Of a DNA stretch of 64,000 nt, positions 17,871-26,060 are shown in pieces; positions within the stretch are counted from its first letter, which is position 1; each line of letters begins with the position of its first letter. The notes under the pieces are model-generated. The model worked only from the letters and a program-made list of their open reading frames with translations, ran no database searches and had not been told where the DNA came from. The stretch is from Caulobacter hibisci (GTDB taxonomy: Bacteria; Pseudomonadota; Alphaproteobacteria; Caulobacterales; Caulobacteraceae): the NCBI RefSeq assembly GCF_016135805.1, contig NZ_JADWOX010000001.1:496001-560000 (forward strand), given 5' to 3'. The translations under genes were made by a program, and so were the position numbers.

Positions 17871-20800
17871 ATGAAGCCTAAGAAGCGCCGACCGCTCGAC
17901 TTTTCCACCCTGCCGGTGGAGACGCCCCGCGAGGATGCGGCGCCCCCCTCTGGTCTGCCCGAACTCGAACTGGATTCGCGCGTCCCGGAGCCGGATCCCG
18001 ACGCGCCGGTCACCGAGCCCGACAACGATCTCGACATCGCCGACCTGCCGGAGGCCGGGTTCCTGGCCGCTCCGCCGCGCGGCGCGCGACCGCCGTCCTA
18101 CCAGCGCCCCGAGCCGCAGCCCGAGGTCGAGCCGGCGCCCGAGCCCCTGACCTCGGCCATCGCGCCCGAAGCCGAACCCGAGATCCAGCCGGAGCCCGAG
18201 GCGTCGGTCGAGCCCTCGCCCGATCCGTTCGAGCCGGTGCTGCGCGAGGATCGCAGCACGGCCCGTCGCTCGTTCTTCCGCACGACGCCCAAGCCCGAGC
18301 CTCAGCCTGAACCCGAGCCCGTGGCCGAGGTCGCGCCCGAGCCGGAGCCCGAGCCGCTGCCCGAGTTCGCGCCCGAACCGCCGCGCAGCCGCTGGAAGGC
18401 CGAGCGCGAGCGCTCGCCGGCCGACGACCTGTCGCCGCTGCCGACCTTCCTGACCGCGCCCGCCGCCGCCCAGCCGCCCGCGCCGCGCGCCGAACCCGAA
18501 CCGCCCGCCAAGCCCGAGCCTGCCAAGCAGTCGGTCGCGCACCAGACCGCGGCCCAGACTCCCGCCCAACCCGCCGGGCGTCCGATCCACGCCCTGGCGG
18601 AGACCACCGAGCGCAAGCCCATGCCGGGCGGCCTCTACTGGAGCCTGTCGGTCTGCGTCGCCGCCCTGTGGGCCGTGGCCCCGGTGATGTTCGCCCTCGG
18701 CTACGGACCGGCCATGCCGATGACGATCACCCTGGCGGTGTTCGCCGCCCTCGCCGCCGGCCCAGCCGCCTTCATCCTGCTGGCCGCCTACATGCTGCGC
18801 CAGGCCCTGGCCATGTCGGCCGAGCTGCGCCGCACGCGCCAGCTGACCGACCAACTGCTGACCCCGGCCACCCTGGCCGCCGCCGGCGCCACCGGCGTGG
18901 TCGACGCCCTCAGCGTCCAGATCGACGCGGCCACGGCCGCCGCCGACGCCGCCCGCGAGCGCATCGTCACCCTGCGCCAGGCCCTGGCCGAAGAAACCGC
19001 CCGCCTAGTCGAGGCCGCCGATTCGTCCAGCCGCATGGCCAGGCAACTGGCCGAGGGCTTGGGCCACGAGCGCAGCGCCATGCAGGCGCTGTCGAGCACG
19101 CTGGACGCCCAGTCGACCTCGGTGGTCGACGCCATCGGCAGCCAGGCTCGGATGGTTGCCGAGGCCTCGGATCTGGCCGAAACCCAGTTGCGCGAAGCCG
19201 AAGCGGCCCTGGCCGCCCGCGCCGCCGACCTGGCCGCCGCCGCCGCCGAAGCCTCGGACGCCGCCCGCGTCGGAGCCGAGGACCTGTCGCGCCAGATCGC
19301 CCGGCTGGAGACCGCCGGCCAAGGCGTCGGGGACCAGATCGGCAGCGTCGAGCGCAGCTTGGCCTCGCAGCGCGCCGCCCTGGTGGCCGCCGCCCAGGCC
19401 CTGCGTTCGGACCAGGAGGACTTCTCTTCCGAGACCGAGACCCGCACCGCCCAGCTCACCGAGTTCGTGGCCTATACCCGTGTCGGCGCTTCGGAGTTGG
19501 GCGACATCGCCGCCATGGGCGCCGAGGTGCTGCGCGGCCTGATCGTCTCGTCGGGCGACCAACTGCGCGAGATGGCCGAGGCCGCCCGCGCCGAGCGCGA
19601 GGCCCTGGCCGCCGAAACGCAACAAGCCCTGGCCCGCCTGGAAGCCGCCGCCGCCGATCGTCGCGGCGATCTCGAGGGCGAGCTGACCCGGGCCATGAAC
19701 GCCATCACCGACGCCGCCCAGCGGGCCGGGGAGGGCGTCGAACTGCGCGTCGAGACCGCTCGCGGCCGCGTCGACCAGCTGAACGAGATCGCCTTCGCCG
19801 CCGGCCAGAAGGCCGACGCGGTGTTCGAATCGCGGATGGACGAGGCCCGCGACCTGATTGAGAACTCGGCCCAGGTGGTCGAGCAGGCCGGGGCCCGCAC
19901 CGCCCAGAAGCTGGCCGAGAGCGTCGAGACCGCCCGTGTCTCCATCGCCGAGATGGAGCGCCTGCTGGCCGAAGCCGGCCAGCGCAGCGCCGCCATGCCG
20001 GGCGAGGCCCTGGCCCGCGCCGCCGAGGTGCGCGCCCAGATCGAGAAGGGCATCGATGATTTGCGCGCCGCCGCCCGCAAGACCGCCGAGGAGACGGCGG
20101 CCATCGACCAGGCCTTCCAGGAGCGCGTGCGTCGCAACTACGAGATGCTGGCCGAGGCGGTCAGCACGATGAACGCCGCGGCCGCCGCCGCGCCGCCGAG
20201 CTTCGCCGCCCCGCCGCAGAACCGGGGCGCGGCGGGCCTGGTGCGTCAGCCGCAACCCGCGCCGCAGCCGGCTCCCCAGCCCGCGCCGCAAGCTCCGCCG
20301 CCGCAGCAGCGCCAGGCCCCGCCGCCGGTGCAACCGCAGCCGCCGCGCGCCCAGACCCCGCCGCCCGCGCCCTACACGCCGCCCTATCCGGGGGAGGACT
20401 TCGCGCCGCTGGAGCCGCCGCCGCGCCAGCGCCTGAAGCTGACGCCCACGGCCACCGACGACGAGTTCCGCACCATGTTCGACGCGGCCGGCGGTCGCGG
20501 CCCCGCGCCGCCTCCGCCCGAGCCGGCCGACGACGAAGGCGGCTGGAGCTGGAAGAACCTGCTGAGCGACGCCCAGACCAGCTCGCCCGGCGACGCGGCG
20601 CTTGGGGAAAAGCTGGCCGGCGAGATCCTGGCCATGGGCATCGACCCGTCGGCCCTGCTGCCGCGCGGCCGCATCGACGAGATCGCCGCCGCCATCCAGA
20701 CCCACGACGAGGGCGGGGCCCGCGAGGTGGTCAAGAAGCTGGCCCCGGCCGCCATTCGCCGCCTGGTCCGCCGGCTGTTCTCGGACGCGCCGCTGAAGGC

Positions 20801-20951
20801 CAACGCCGAACGCTTCGTGCGCCGCTACGCCGGCATGATCAACGAGGCCGCCCAGCAGGACCGCGAGGGCTTCCTGGTGGCCGCTCTGCTGGCCTCGGAA
20901 GCCGGCCGCGCCTATCTGCTGCTCGACGCGGCGGCCAGCGACCTGGCCTGA
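17871..20951 (+). CDS. tipN: TipN-like polar coiled-coil membrane protein
   Basis: The 1026-residue protein has a Pro/Glu-rich N-terminus (about residues 60-250), two adjacent membrane helices (about 256-280 and 283-310), a very long Ala/Glu/Arg coiled coil (about 315-770), a Pro/Gln-rich linker (about 773-857) and a conserved helical C-terminal domain (about 887-1026). This order matches TipN, the new-pole marker of Caulobacter that orients division and flagellar placement. C. crescentus TipN is shorter (888 residues, from memory), the excess here fitting the low-complexity parts. The ATG at 17871 is chosen because the frame upstream looks non-coding. The leader contains a 9-bp inverted repeat (17760-17768/17790-17798). 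Family identity is by architecture, not alignment. Confidence 0.72.
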   Translation: MKPKKRRPLDFSTLPVETPREDAAPPSGLPELELDSRVPEPDPDAPVTEPDNDLDIADLPEAGFLAAPPRGARPPSYQRPEPQPEVEPAPEPLTSAIAPEAEPEIQPEPEASVEPSPDPFEPVLREDRSTARRSFFRTTPKPEPQPEPEPVAEVAPEPEPEPLPEFAPEPPRSRWKAERERSPADDLSPLPTFLTAPAAAQPPAPRAEPEPPAKPEPAKQSVAHQTAAQTPAQPAGRPIHALAETTERKPMPGGLYWSLSVCVAALWAVAPVMFALGYGPAMPMTITLAVFAALAAGPAAFILLAAYMLRQALAMSAELRRTRQLTDQLLTPATLAAAGATGVVDALSVQIDAATAAADAARERIVTLRQALAEETARLVEAADSSSRMARQLAEGLGHERSAMQALSSTLDAQSTSVVDAIGSQARMVAEASDLAETQLREAEAALAARAADLAAAAAEASDAARVGAEDLSRQIARLETAGQGVGDQIGSVERSLASQRAALVAAAQALRSDQEDFSSETETRTAQLTEFVAYTRVGASELGDIAAMGAEVLRGLIVSSGDQLREMAEAARAEREALAAETQQALARLEAAAADRRGDLEGELTRAMNAITDAAQRAGEGVELRVETARGRVDQLNEIAFAAGQKADAVFESRMDEARDLIENSAQVVEQAGARTAQKLAESVETARVSIAEMERLLAEAGQRSAAMPGEALARAAEVRAQIEKGIDDLRAAARKTAEETAAIDQAFQERVRRNYEMLAEAVSTMNAAAAAAPPSFAAPPQNRGAAGLVRQPQPAPQPAPQPAPQAPPPQQRQAPPPVQPQPPRAQTPPPAPYTPPYPGEDFAPLEPPPRQRLKLTPTATDDEFRTMFDAAGGRGPAPPPPEPADDEGGWSWKNLLSDAQTSSPGDAALGEKLAGEILAMGIDPSALLPRGRIDEIAAAIQTHDEGGAREVVKKLAPAAIRRLVRRLFSDAPLKANAERFVRRYAGMINEAAQQDREGFLVAALLASEAGRAYLLLDAAASDLA

Positions 20952-20955
20952 TCTC

Positions 20956-21519
20956 GTGCTGAAGCGGGCCTTCGACGCGGTCGCCAGCGGCGCCGGCCTT
21001 CTCGTGCTGGCCCTGCCGTTGATGATCGTGGCGATCCTGGTGCGCGCCACCTCGCCCGGGCCGGCGCTCTACTGGTCGCAGCGGGTGGGGCGGGGCAACC
21101 GCCTGTTCCCGATGCCCAAGTTCCGCACCATGCGGATCGACACGCCCGAGGTCGCCACCCACCTGCTGGACGATCCCCGTCGCTGGCTGACGCCGGTGGG
21201 GCCGCTGCTGCGCAAGACCAGCCTCGACGAGCTGCCGCAGCTGTGGAGCGTGCTCGTGGGCCACATGAGCCTGGTCGGCCCGCGCCCGGCCCTGTTCAAC
21301 CAGGACGACCTCGTCGCCGCCCGCACCGCCGCCGGCGTCGACGCCCTGCGCCCGGGGGTGACCGGCTGGGCCCAGATCAACGGCCGCGACGAGCTTTCCA
21401 TCGAGGGCAAGGTGGCGCTGGACGCCGAGTACCTGGCCAAGGCCTCGTTCCTGTTCGACCTGAAGATCCTGATCGGCACCGTCGCGCCGGTGCTGCTGGG
21501 CAAGGGCGTGCGGGGCTAG
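20956..21519 (+). CDS. Undecaprenyl-phosphate sugar transferase (PglC/WcaJ-type small monotopic transferase)
   Basis: The 187-residue protein is a single-domain bacterial sugar transferase: one N-terminal hydrophobic helix (LLVLALPLMIVAILV), PKFRTMR, the catalytic SLDELPQLWSVLVG, MSLVGPRPAL and GWAQINGRDELSIEGKV. These enzymes move a sugar phosphate onto undecaprenyl phosphate to start polysaccharide or glycan synthesis at the inner membrane. It starts at a GTG only 4 bases after the tipN stop, so the two are almost certainly co-transcribed. C. crescentus uses several related enzymes for holdfast polysaccharide; which one this corresponds to cannot be told here. Confidence 0.9.
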   Translation: MLKRAFDAVASGAGLLVLALPLMIVAILVRATSPGPALYWSQRVGRGNRLFPMPKFRTMRIDTPEVATHLLDDPRRWLTPVGPLLRKTSLDELPQLWSVLVGHMSLVGPRPALFNQDDLVAARTAAGVDALRPGVTGWAQINGRDELSIEGKVALDAEYLAKASFLFDLKILIGTVAPVLLGKGVRG

Positions 21520-21584
21520 GCTTAGCGGAACGGCGTCCGTGCACGGAGCGTTGGCTTGTGCCAACCGTTTCGGAGGACATACCG

Positions 21585-21950
21585 ATGAAGCACATCGCAC
21601 CGATCGCCCTTTCGCTCACCCTGATCGCCAGCGGGGCCATGGCCCAGGCCATCGCCCGCGACGAGGCCCTGGCCGCAAAGGGCGCCTTCACCGTCGGCCA
21701 GATCGAGGACGCCGACGTCATCGACTCGGCCAACAAGAAGGCCGGTGAGGTCGAGCATGTGATCCTCGACGCGGCCGGCAAGCCGACCGCCGTGATCATC
21801 GAGATCGACCGCGTGGGCCCCGACAAGAAGGTCTCGGTCGCCCTGGCCGACATCTCGGTGGCGCCCGAGGCGGGCGATCCGAACGACTACCTGGTGCGTA
21901 CCAAGCTGACCAAGGACCAGTTGACAAACCTGCCGGAATGGAAGCCGTAG
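21585..21950 (+). CDS. Exported PRC-barrel domain protein
   Basis: The 121-residue protein has a signal peptide (cleavage after GAMA) and one PRC-barrel (GQIEDADVIDSANKKAGEVEHVILD; VIIEIDR; VALADISV). PRC-barrels occur in photosynthetic reaction centre H subunits and in RNA-processing or envelope stress proteins; here it is periplasmic. The ATG has the ribosome site CGGAGG ten bases upstream. It may be a stress-related envelope protein, but no partner is evident. A long inverted repeat follows directly. Confidence 0.8.
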   Translation: MKHIAPIALSLTLIASGAMAQAIARDEALAAKGAFTVGQIEDADVIDSANKKAGEVEHVILDAAGKPTAVIIEIDRVGPDKKVSVALADISVAPEAGDPNDYLVRTKLTKDQLTNLPEWKP

Positions 21951-21961
21951 ACTCTACCTCT

Positions 21962-22097
21962 TCCCGTCATTCCCGCCCCTGTGGCGGGAACCCCTCTGTC
22001 AGCTGCAGGTGCGGATGGGGCGGCGTGCTCAGCACGCCGCTTGCGTCACATGTCGGCGGAACCAAGGCTTCCCGCCACAGGGGCGGGAATGACGGGA
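21962..22097. repeat. Perfect 29-bp inverted repeat enclosing a second palindrome
   Basis: Arms at 21962-21990 and 22069-22097 are perfect reverse complements (starting TCCCGTCATTCCCGCCCC). Inside, GCGGCGTGCT (22020-22029) faces AGCACGCCGC (22031-22040). The right arm is followed by TTTTT at 22099-22103, so the structure could end transcription from the PRC-barrel gene. It lies between convergent genes. Confidence 0.85.
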
Positions 22098-22105
22098 GTT
22101 TTTAA

Positions 22106-22141
22106 GCGAGGGCGAGGGCGAGGGCGAGGGCGAAGGCGAAG
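22106..22141. repeat. Tandem hexamer repeat (GCGAGG)n
   Basis: Four perfect GCGAGG units followed by two GCGAAG units run from 22106 to 22141, just before the end of the uxuB gene. Such short tandem repeats are prone to slippage; being outside genes it would not shift a reading frame. Confidence 0.8.
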
Positions 22142-22154
22142 GACTAGGCTGGCT

Positions 22155-23603
22155 TTAGCCCAGTTCCCCGTACGCCTTCTCCACCGCCGCCACGAAGCGC
22201 GCGTCCTCCGCCAAGTCGGCCGGGAACACCGCCTCGATCGCCAGAAGCGCAACGACGTCGCCCTTCGCGTCGCCCGGCAGGGCCTGGATCACGGCCAGCA
22301 GTTGCCCGGCCAGCGGGTCGGTGACGGCGACGCCCTCGGCGGCGCGGGCCTTGAGGAACTGGAACCAGGCGGCGATCGGCACGGCCAGGCGGTCGACCGG
22401 CCGGCCGGCCTCCAGCGCGTCCTTGACTGTGCCGAGAATGCGGAACGGCAGCTTCTGCGAGCCGTCCCAGGCGATCTGGCTCAGCAGGTGGCGGATCTCG
22501 GGATTGCGGAAGCGGTCGAGGATCGCCTCGGCATAGGCGGTCAGGTCCAGGCCGCGCGGCGCGGTCAGGGTCGGGATGATGTCCTGGACCATCAGGTCGC
22601 GGGCCAGGGCCTCCAGGGCCGGGTCGCCGACCGCCTGGAACACCGTCTCGTGGCCCTTCAGCAGGCCGGCATAGGCCAGGGTGGAGTGCACGCCGTTCAG
22701 CAGACGCAGCTTGGCCCGCTCGAAGCCGCGCACGTCGTCGGTCAGGGTGACGCCGACGCTGGCGAGGTCCGGAGCGCCGTCTCCAAGCACGTCCTCGACC
22801 ACCCACTGGGTGAAGGCCTCGCGCTGGATCGGCCAGGCGTCGTGCAGGCCGGTGGCCGCCTCGACCCGGGTGCGCAGGGCGTCGTCGGTGGCGGGGGTGA
22901 TGCTGTCGACCATCGTGCGCGGGAAGGCGGCCTCGGCCTCGATCCAGGCGGCCAGGGCCGGATCGACGGCCTGGGCGAAGGCGATGGTGGCGGCCTTCAG
23001 CCGCCAGCCGTTGTCGGCGAGGTTGTCGCAGGCCACCACGGCATAGGGCGGCAGGCCGGCGGCGAAGCGGCGGCGCAGACCCTCGACGATGTAGCCGACG
23101 GCGCTGACCGGCTGGCGGGGCGAGGCCAGGTCATGGACAATGTCCGGATGGCCCGTGTCGAGCTTGCCTTCGCCGGTCAGGGTGTAGCCCTTCTCGGTGA
23201 CGGTCAGGGTGACGAGACGGGTCTGGGGCGACGCCAGGCGGGCGAAGACCGCTTCGGGGTCCTCGGGAGCGACCAAAACTTCGAGGATCGAGCCGATGAC
23301 GCGGAAACTGGTCTCGCGGTCCAGCTGGGCCAGGGTGTAGAGGCCGTCCTGCGGCGCGAGGGCGTCGCGCACGCCGGGGCTTTTCAGCGACACCGCGCAG
23401 ATCCCCCAGCGCGGATCGGTCTCCAGCAGTCGGTCGAAATAGAAGGCCTGGTGGGCGCGGTGGAAGGCGCCGGGGCCGAAGTGGACGACGCCGATCTGCA
23501 CCTTGTCGCGATCATAGCCGGGCGCGGCCGTACCCGGCGCGGCGGCCGGGACGCTGGACGCGCGCAGGCGCAGGGACGAGGGGGCGGCGGTGTCGGTGGT
23601 CAC
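22155..23603 (-). CDS. uxuB: Mannitol dehydrogenase-family oxidoreductase, probable D-fructuronate reductase
   Basis: The 482-residue NAD-dependent enzyme has the family signature VHFGPGAFHRAHQAFYFD at its nucleotide-binding start, TVTEKGY, CDNLADNG and VDSITPATDD, then KLRLLNGVHSTLAYAG near the active site. UxuB reduces fructuronate to mannonate; the paralogue UxaB reduces tagaturonate. The N-terminal motif is of the UxuB/mannitol dehydrogenase type, and the neighbouring hexuronate genes favour fructuronate, but mannitol or arabinitol cannot be excluded. The GTG at 23603 is chosen from family length; its ribosome site is weak. An operator-like ACCGGT dyad lies 65 bases upstream. Confidence 0.82.
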   Translation of the reverse strand: MTTDTAAPSSLRLRASSVPAAAPGTAAPGYDRDKVQIGVVHFGPGAFHRAHQAFYFDRLLETDPRWGICAVSLKSPGVRDALAPQDGLYTLAQLDRETSFRVIGSILEVLVAPEDPEAVFARLASPQTRLVTLTVTEKGYTLTGEGKLDTGHPDIVHDLASPRQPVSAVGYIVEGLRRRFAAGLPPYAVVACDNLADNGWRLKAATIAFAQAVDPALAAWIEAEAAFPRTMVDSITPATDDALRTRVEAATGLHDAWPIQREAFTQWVVEDVLGDGAPDLASVGVTLTDDVRGFERAKLRLLNGVHSTLAYAGLLKGHETVFQAVGDPALEALARDLMVQDIIPTLTAPRGLDLTAYAEAILDRFRNPEIRHLLSQIAWDGSQKLPFRILGTVKDALEAGRPVDRLAVPIAAWFQFLKARAAEGVAVTDPLAGQLLAVIQALPGDAKGDVVALLAIEAVFPADLAEDARFVAAVEKAYGELG

Positions 23604-23667
23604 GGAAGGCGCCTCGATAATGCTGCGGCGGATCTGCGGCCCGCCCGGACGCCTAGATGAGGCGCCA

Positions 23668-23681
23668 AGACACCGGTGGCA
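23668..23681. promoter_or_regulatory. Operator-like site, LacI regulon, upstream of uxuB
   Basis: AGACACCGGTGGCA matches the shared pattern TGACACCGGTGTCA in 12 of 14 positions, with the palindromic core ACCGGT intact. The other matches are at 27622, 28846, 35381 and 35414. Confidence 0.6.
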
Positions 23682-23815
23682 ATGGCGCTTTGCATGGCAC
23701 CTTGCCTTGATGCTTCCGTAGCGGCGGCGTCGCATGCGGAAACCGGCGCGGCGTTACAATTTTCACATAAAACCGAAGCGTGCATGACCATCCTGCGCCA
23801 CCGTAGGGGAAGAGC

Positions 23816-24166
23816 ATGCGTCTATTTCTGATTATGGCGGCCGCCTTGGCCGCGTGGAGCTGCGAGCGCGCGCCGAACGACGCGCCGGCCGCCCAGCGGG
23901 CGGTGGTCGCCCGGGCCTGCGTCGACGGCAAGCTGACCAGGTTCGGCCTCAAGTACGACCGCATCGGCTGCGCCTGCGCGGCCAACGTCCTGCAGGCCCA
24001 GCTGTCGCCCGCCGCCATGACCGCGCTTGAGAACTACGCCCGGGGCCGCCAGGACGGCTACGCCGGCGCCCTGCCGACCCTTCCCGCGGAAGAACGAGTT
24101 CTCTTCAACACGACCAGGATCCACGACGGGTCACCGCTGGCAAAGGTGGCCGCAGATTGCCGCTAG
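23816..24166 (+). CDS. Exported hypothetical protein
   Basis: The 116-residue protein has a short signal-like start (MRLFLIMAAALAAWSC) that could end in a lipobox, although WSC is not a standard one. Two more cysteines (CACA) and a C-terminal Cys may form disulfides. Family unknown to me. It is divergent from uxuB with a 212-base gap that holds the LacI-type operator, so it might be co-controlled, but nothing in its sequence suggests sugar metabolism. Confidence 0.6.
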   Translation: MRLFLIMAAALAAWSCERAPNDAPAAQRAVVARACVDGKLTRFGLKYDRIGCACAANVLQAQLSPAAMTALENYARGRQDGYAGALPTLPAEERVLFNTTRIHDGSPLAKVAADCR

Positions 24167-24186
24167 ATTCTCGGCGAGTTCCTTCC

Positions 24187-25263
24187 TCAGGCCGCCGAGG
24201 TTCTGGCGCCGCCTTGGGCGAGCGAAGTTTCGGAACGTCGGCGCAGACGGTCGCGCAAATTCAGCAGGGGCTTTTCAAGAACAAACCAGCTGATGCTGGC
24301 CACGATGAAGGTGAGCGCCGTTTCGATTGCACCGGCCACAGGCCGTGGAAGATCAAACCCGTAGTCGGCCAGCTCAATCATCGGATGGAAAATGTAGACG
24401 CCGTAGCTGATCATTCCGAAGTAAGCCACGGGCGGCAGACTGAGGATCCGCACCAGAAGCGATTTCTGGTCGGCCACGATCCCTGGAAGCGCGAGGGCGA
24501 TCAGGAGGCCGCTGCTCCAGAAGATGACCGTTCCGGTCAGGCTTCCCCTGCCCACCACATACGCCGCCACGGGCGCGATCAGGTAGAGCAGCAGCGCGAA
24601 AGGCGCCGCACGGGCGAGCAGCCGGTTCGGCTTGATCGCCACCGCCGCCCAACCTCCGAGCGCCATCAGGCCGAAATTGGTGAAAGATCCCACGTAGTTG
24701 GCGCGATTGGGAAAGCCCAGGGCGATGTGCGCGGAGCCGACTGTGACGGCCAGCACGATAACCGCCAGGCAGATCGTCTTGAAGTGACGGTGCGGCGTCA
24801 GCAGGAACACGGGCGCCGCCCACAGATAGAACTGCTCCTCGATCGCCACGCTCCAGAGGTGTCCGAAGTGATGCGGATAGGCCTTCCAGACATAAGCCTG
24901 AAACCAGTTGGAGGTGTAGGTCAGGGTCCCGACAAGTTCCGAGGGCGACATCTGACGCCAGGCGCCGACGAGACCCAGGATGATGCATGCCGTGACCACC
25001 AAGTAGTAGAGTGGCCAGATCCGGAACAAGCGGTTCTCGTAGAAGTGGCGGAATTCTCGTCGCCAGGAAGCTGCGCCGGTCTCCAGCGCCTGGCGACGGC
25101 CATGGAGAATGCCGATTATAAGGAAGCCGCTGAGCACGAAGAAAAGGTGCACGCCATAGCCGCCCAACCCCAGCTTGTCGCCTTGGCTGGTCTTGTGGGT
25201 GAGTATGACCAGCAACACCGCGATGGCGCGCAGTCCGTCAAAACCCAGGATGCGTGCCTTCAT
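24187..25263 (-). CDS. Acyltransferase family 3 membrane protein (OafA-like)
   Basis: The 358-residue protein has about ten membrane helices and the acyltransferase-3 signature: FDGLRAIAVLLVILTH, with the Arg...His pair, then FFVLSGFLI, FYENRLFRIWPLYY and HLWSVAIEEQFY. These enzymes O-acetylate or otherwise acylate surface polysaccharides from the inner membrane. There is no C-terminal SGNH domain. G+C content and codon use look lower than in neighbours, as in the following acetyltransferase gene, which hints at acquisition by transfer. It converges on the hypothetical gene ending at 24166. Confidence 0.9.
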   Translation of the reverse strand: MKARILGFDGLRAIAVLLVILTHKTSQGDKLGLGGYGVHLFFVLSGFLIIGILHGRRQALETGAASWRREFRHFYENRLFRIWPLYYLVVTACIILGLVGAWRQMSPSELVGTLTYTSNWFQAYVWKAYPHHFGHLWSVAIEEQFYLWAAPVFLLTPHRHFKTICLAVIVLAVTVGSAHIALGFPNRANYVGSFTNFGLMALGGWAAVAIKPNRLLARAAPFALLLYLIAPVAAYVVGRGSLTGTVIFWSSGLLIALALPGIVADQKSLLVRILSLPPVAYFGMISYGVYIFHPMIELADYGFDLPRPVAGAIETALTFIVASISWFVLEKPLLNLRDRLRRRSETSLAQGGARTSAA

Positions 25264-25441
25264 CGGTTGCTTTCAGTTAGAGAAGTTAGGACGTTGCGTG
25301 CGCTCAAAAGGGCGCGCCAGCCCCGGGGTTGCAAGGGCGCATCATTGTGGAGTTTTGCCGGACAATTATGTCGATTTCGGTGTGCGCTGCAACAAAACAG
25401 CGCGCCGCCTCTATTTTCGACTGGCCCCTGATGCCAATGCG

Positions 25442-26050
25442 ATGCTCTGGCTACGACTACGGAGCGGTAGGGCGTCTGCGGAGACTCGAAGTTTGCTGAA
25501 TCACTTGCCACATGTGGTCATCTACGCGCTTGCGCGGAATCCGACCTTCAACGCGGATCTCGATCGTTGGGCTGTAAGAGCCAAGATCGAACTGAAGACG
25601 CTTGGAGATCGCTTGCGGTTCTTCCTGCGGTCCATGCGTGAACCCGAATTTCGCAGCCTGTTCTACTACCGATTTCCCAAGGCCAAGCTCCTGCGCTTCC
25701 TGGCGCCGGGTTCGCCGGCTTTTTACTTCTACTGCGCGTCGACCGGGCCAGGCCTCTACATCCAACACGGATTTTCGACGATCGTAGTCGCGCGCCGGAT
25801 CGGCGCAAACTTCCATGTCAACCAGATGGTCACCATCGGCGTGAACGGCACCGCCTACGGCCCGACCATAGGTGACAACGTCACTATCCGAGTTGGGGCC
25901 ATCGTGGTGGGCGAGATCGAAATCGGCGACCATGCGACGATCGGCGCTGGGGCGGTGATAACCAAGGATGTACCGCCCAACTGCGTAGTGGTGGGCAATC
26001 CCGCCGTCATCATCAATCGGGACGGCGTGAAGGTGAACGAGCGTCTCTGA
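25442..26050 (+). CDS. Serine acetyltransferase-like hexapeptide-repeat transferase
   Basis: The 202-residue form has a helical N-terminal part and a C-terminal left-handed beta-helix: GLYIQHGFSTIVVA, NFHVNQMVTIG, PTIGDNVTIRVGAIVVGEIEIGDHATIGAGAVITKDVPPN. The layout resembles CysE and CysE-like acetyltransferases in surface-polysaccharide clusters. With the acyltransferase-3 gene next door, an O-acetylation role is more likely than cysteine synthesis (inference). The start is uncertain: an in-frame TTG at 25355 would add 29 plausible residues, and no strong ribosome site is seen at either. Base composition is AT-richer than the flanks. Confidence 0.75.
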   Translation: MLWLRLRSGRASAETRSLLNHLPHVVIYALARNPTFNADLDRWAVRAKIELKTLGDRLRFFLRSMREPEFRSLFYYRFPKAKLLRFLAPGSPAFYFYCASTGPGLYIQHGFSTIVVARRIGANFHVNQMVTIGVNGTAYGPTIGDNVTIRVGAIVVGEIEIGDHATIGAGAVITKDVPPNCVVVGNPAVIINRDGVKVNERL

Positions 26051-26060
26051 CGCTCGCCGC

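Noticed and set aside
19005..21050. A 681-codon minus-strand frame opposite tipN
   Set aside because: Shadow of a low-complexity coiled coil; Gly/Ala/Gln-rich and without motifs.
22106..22141. Hexamer tract as a possible CRISPR-like array
   Set aside because: Units are six bases with no spacers, so it is a simple tandem repeat.
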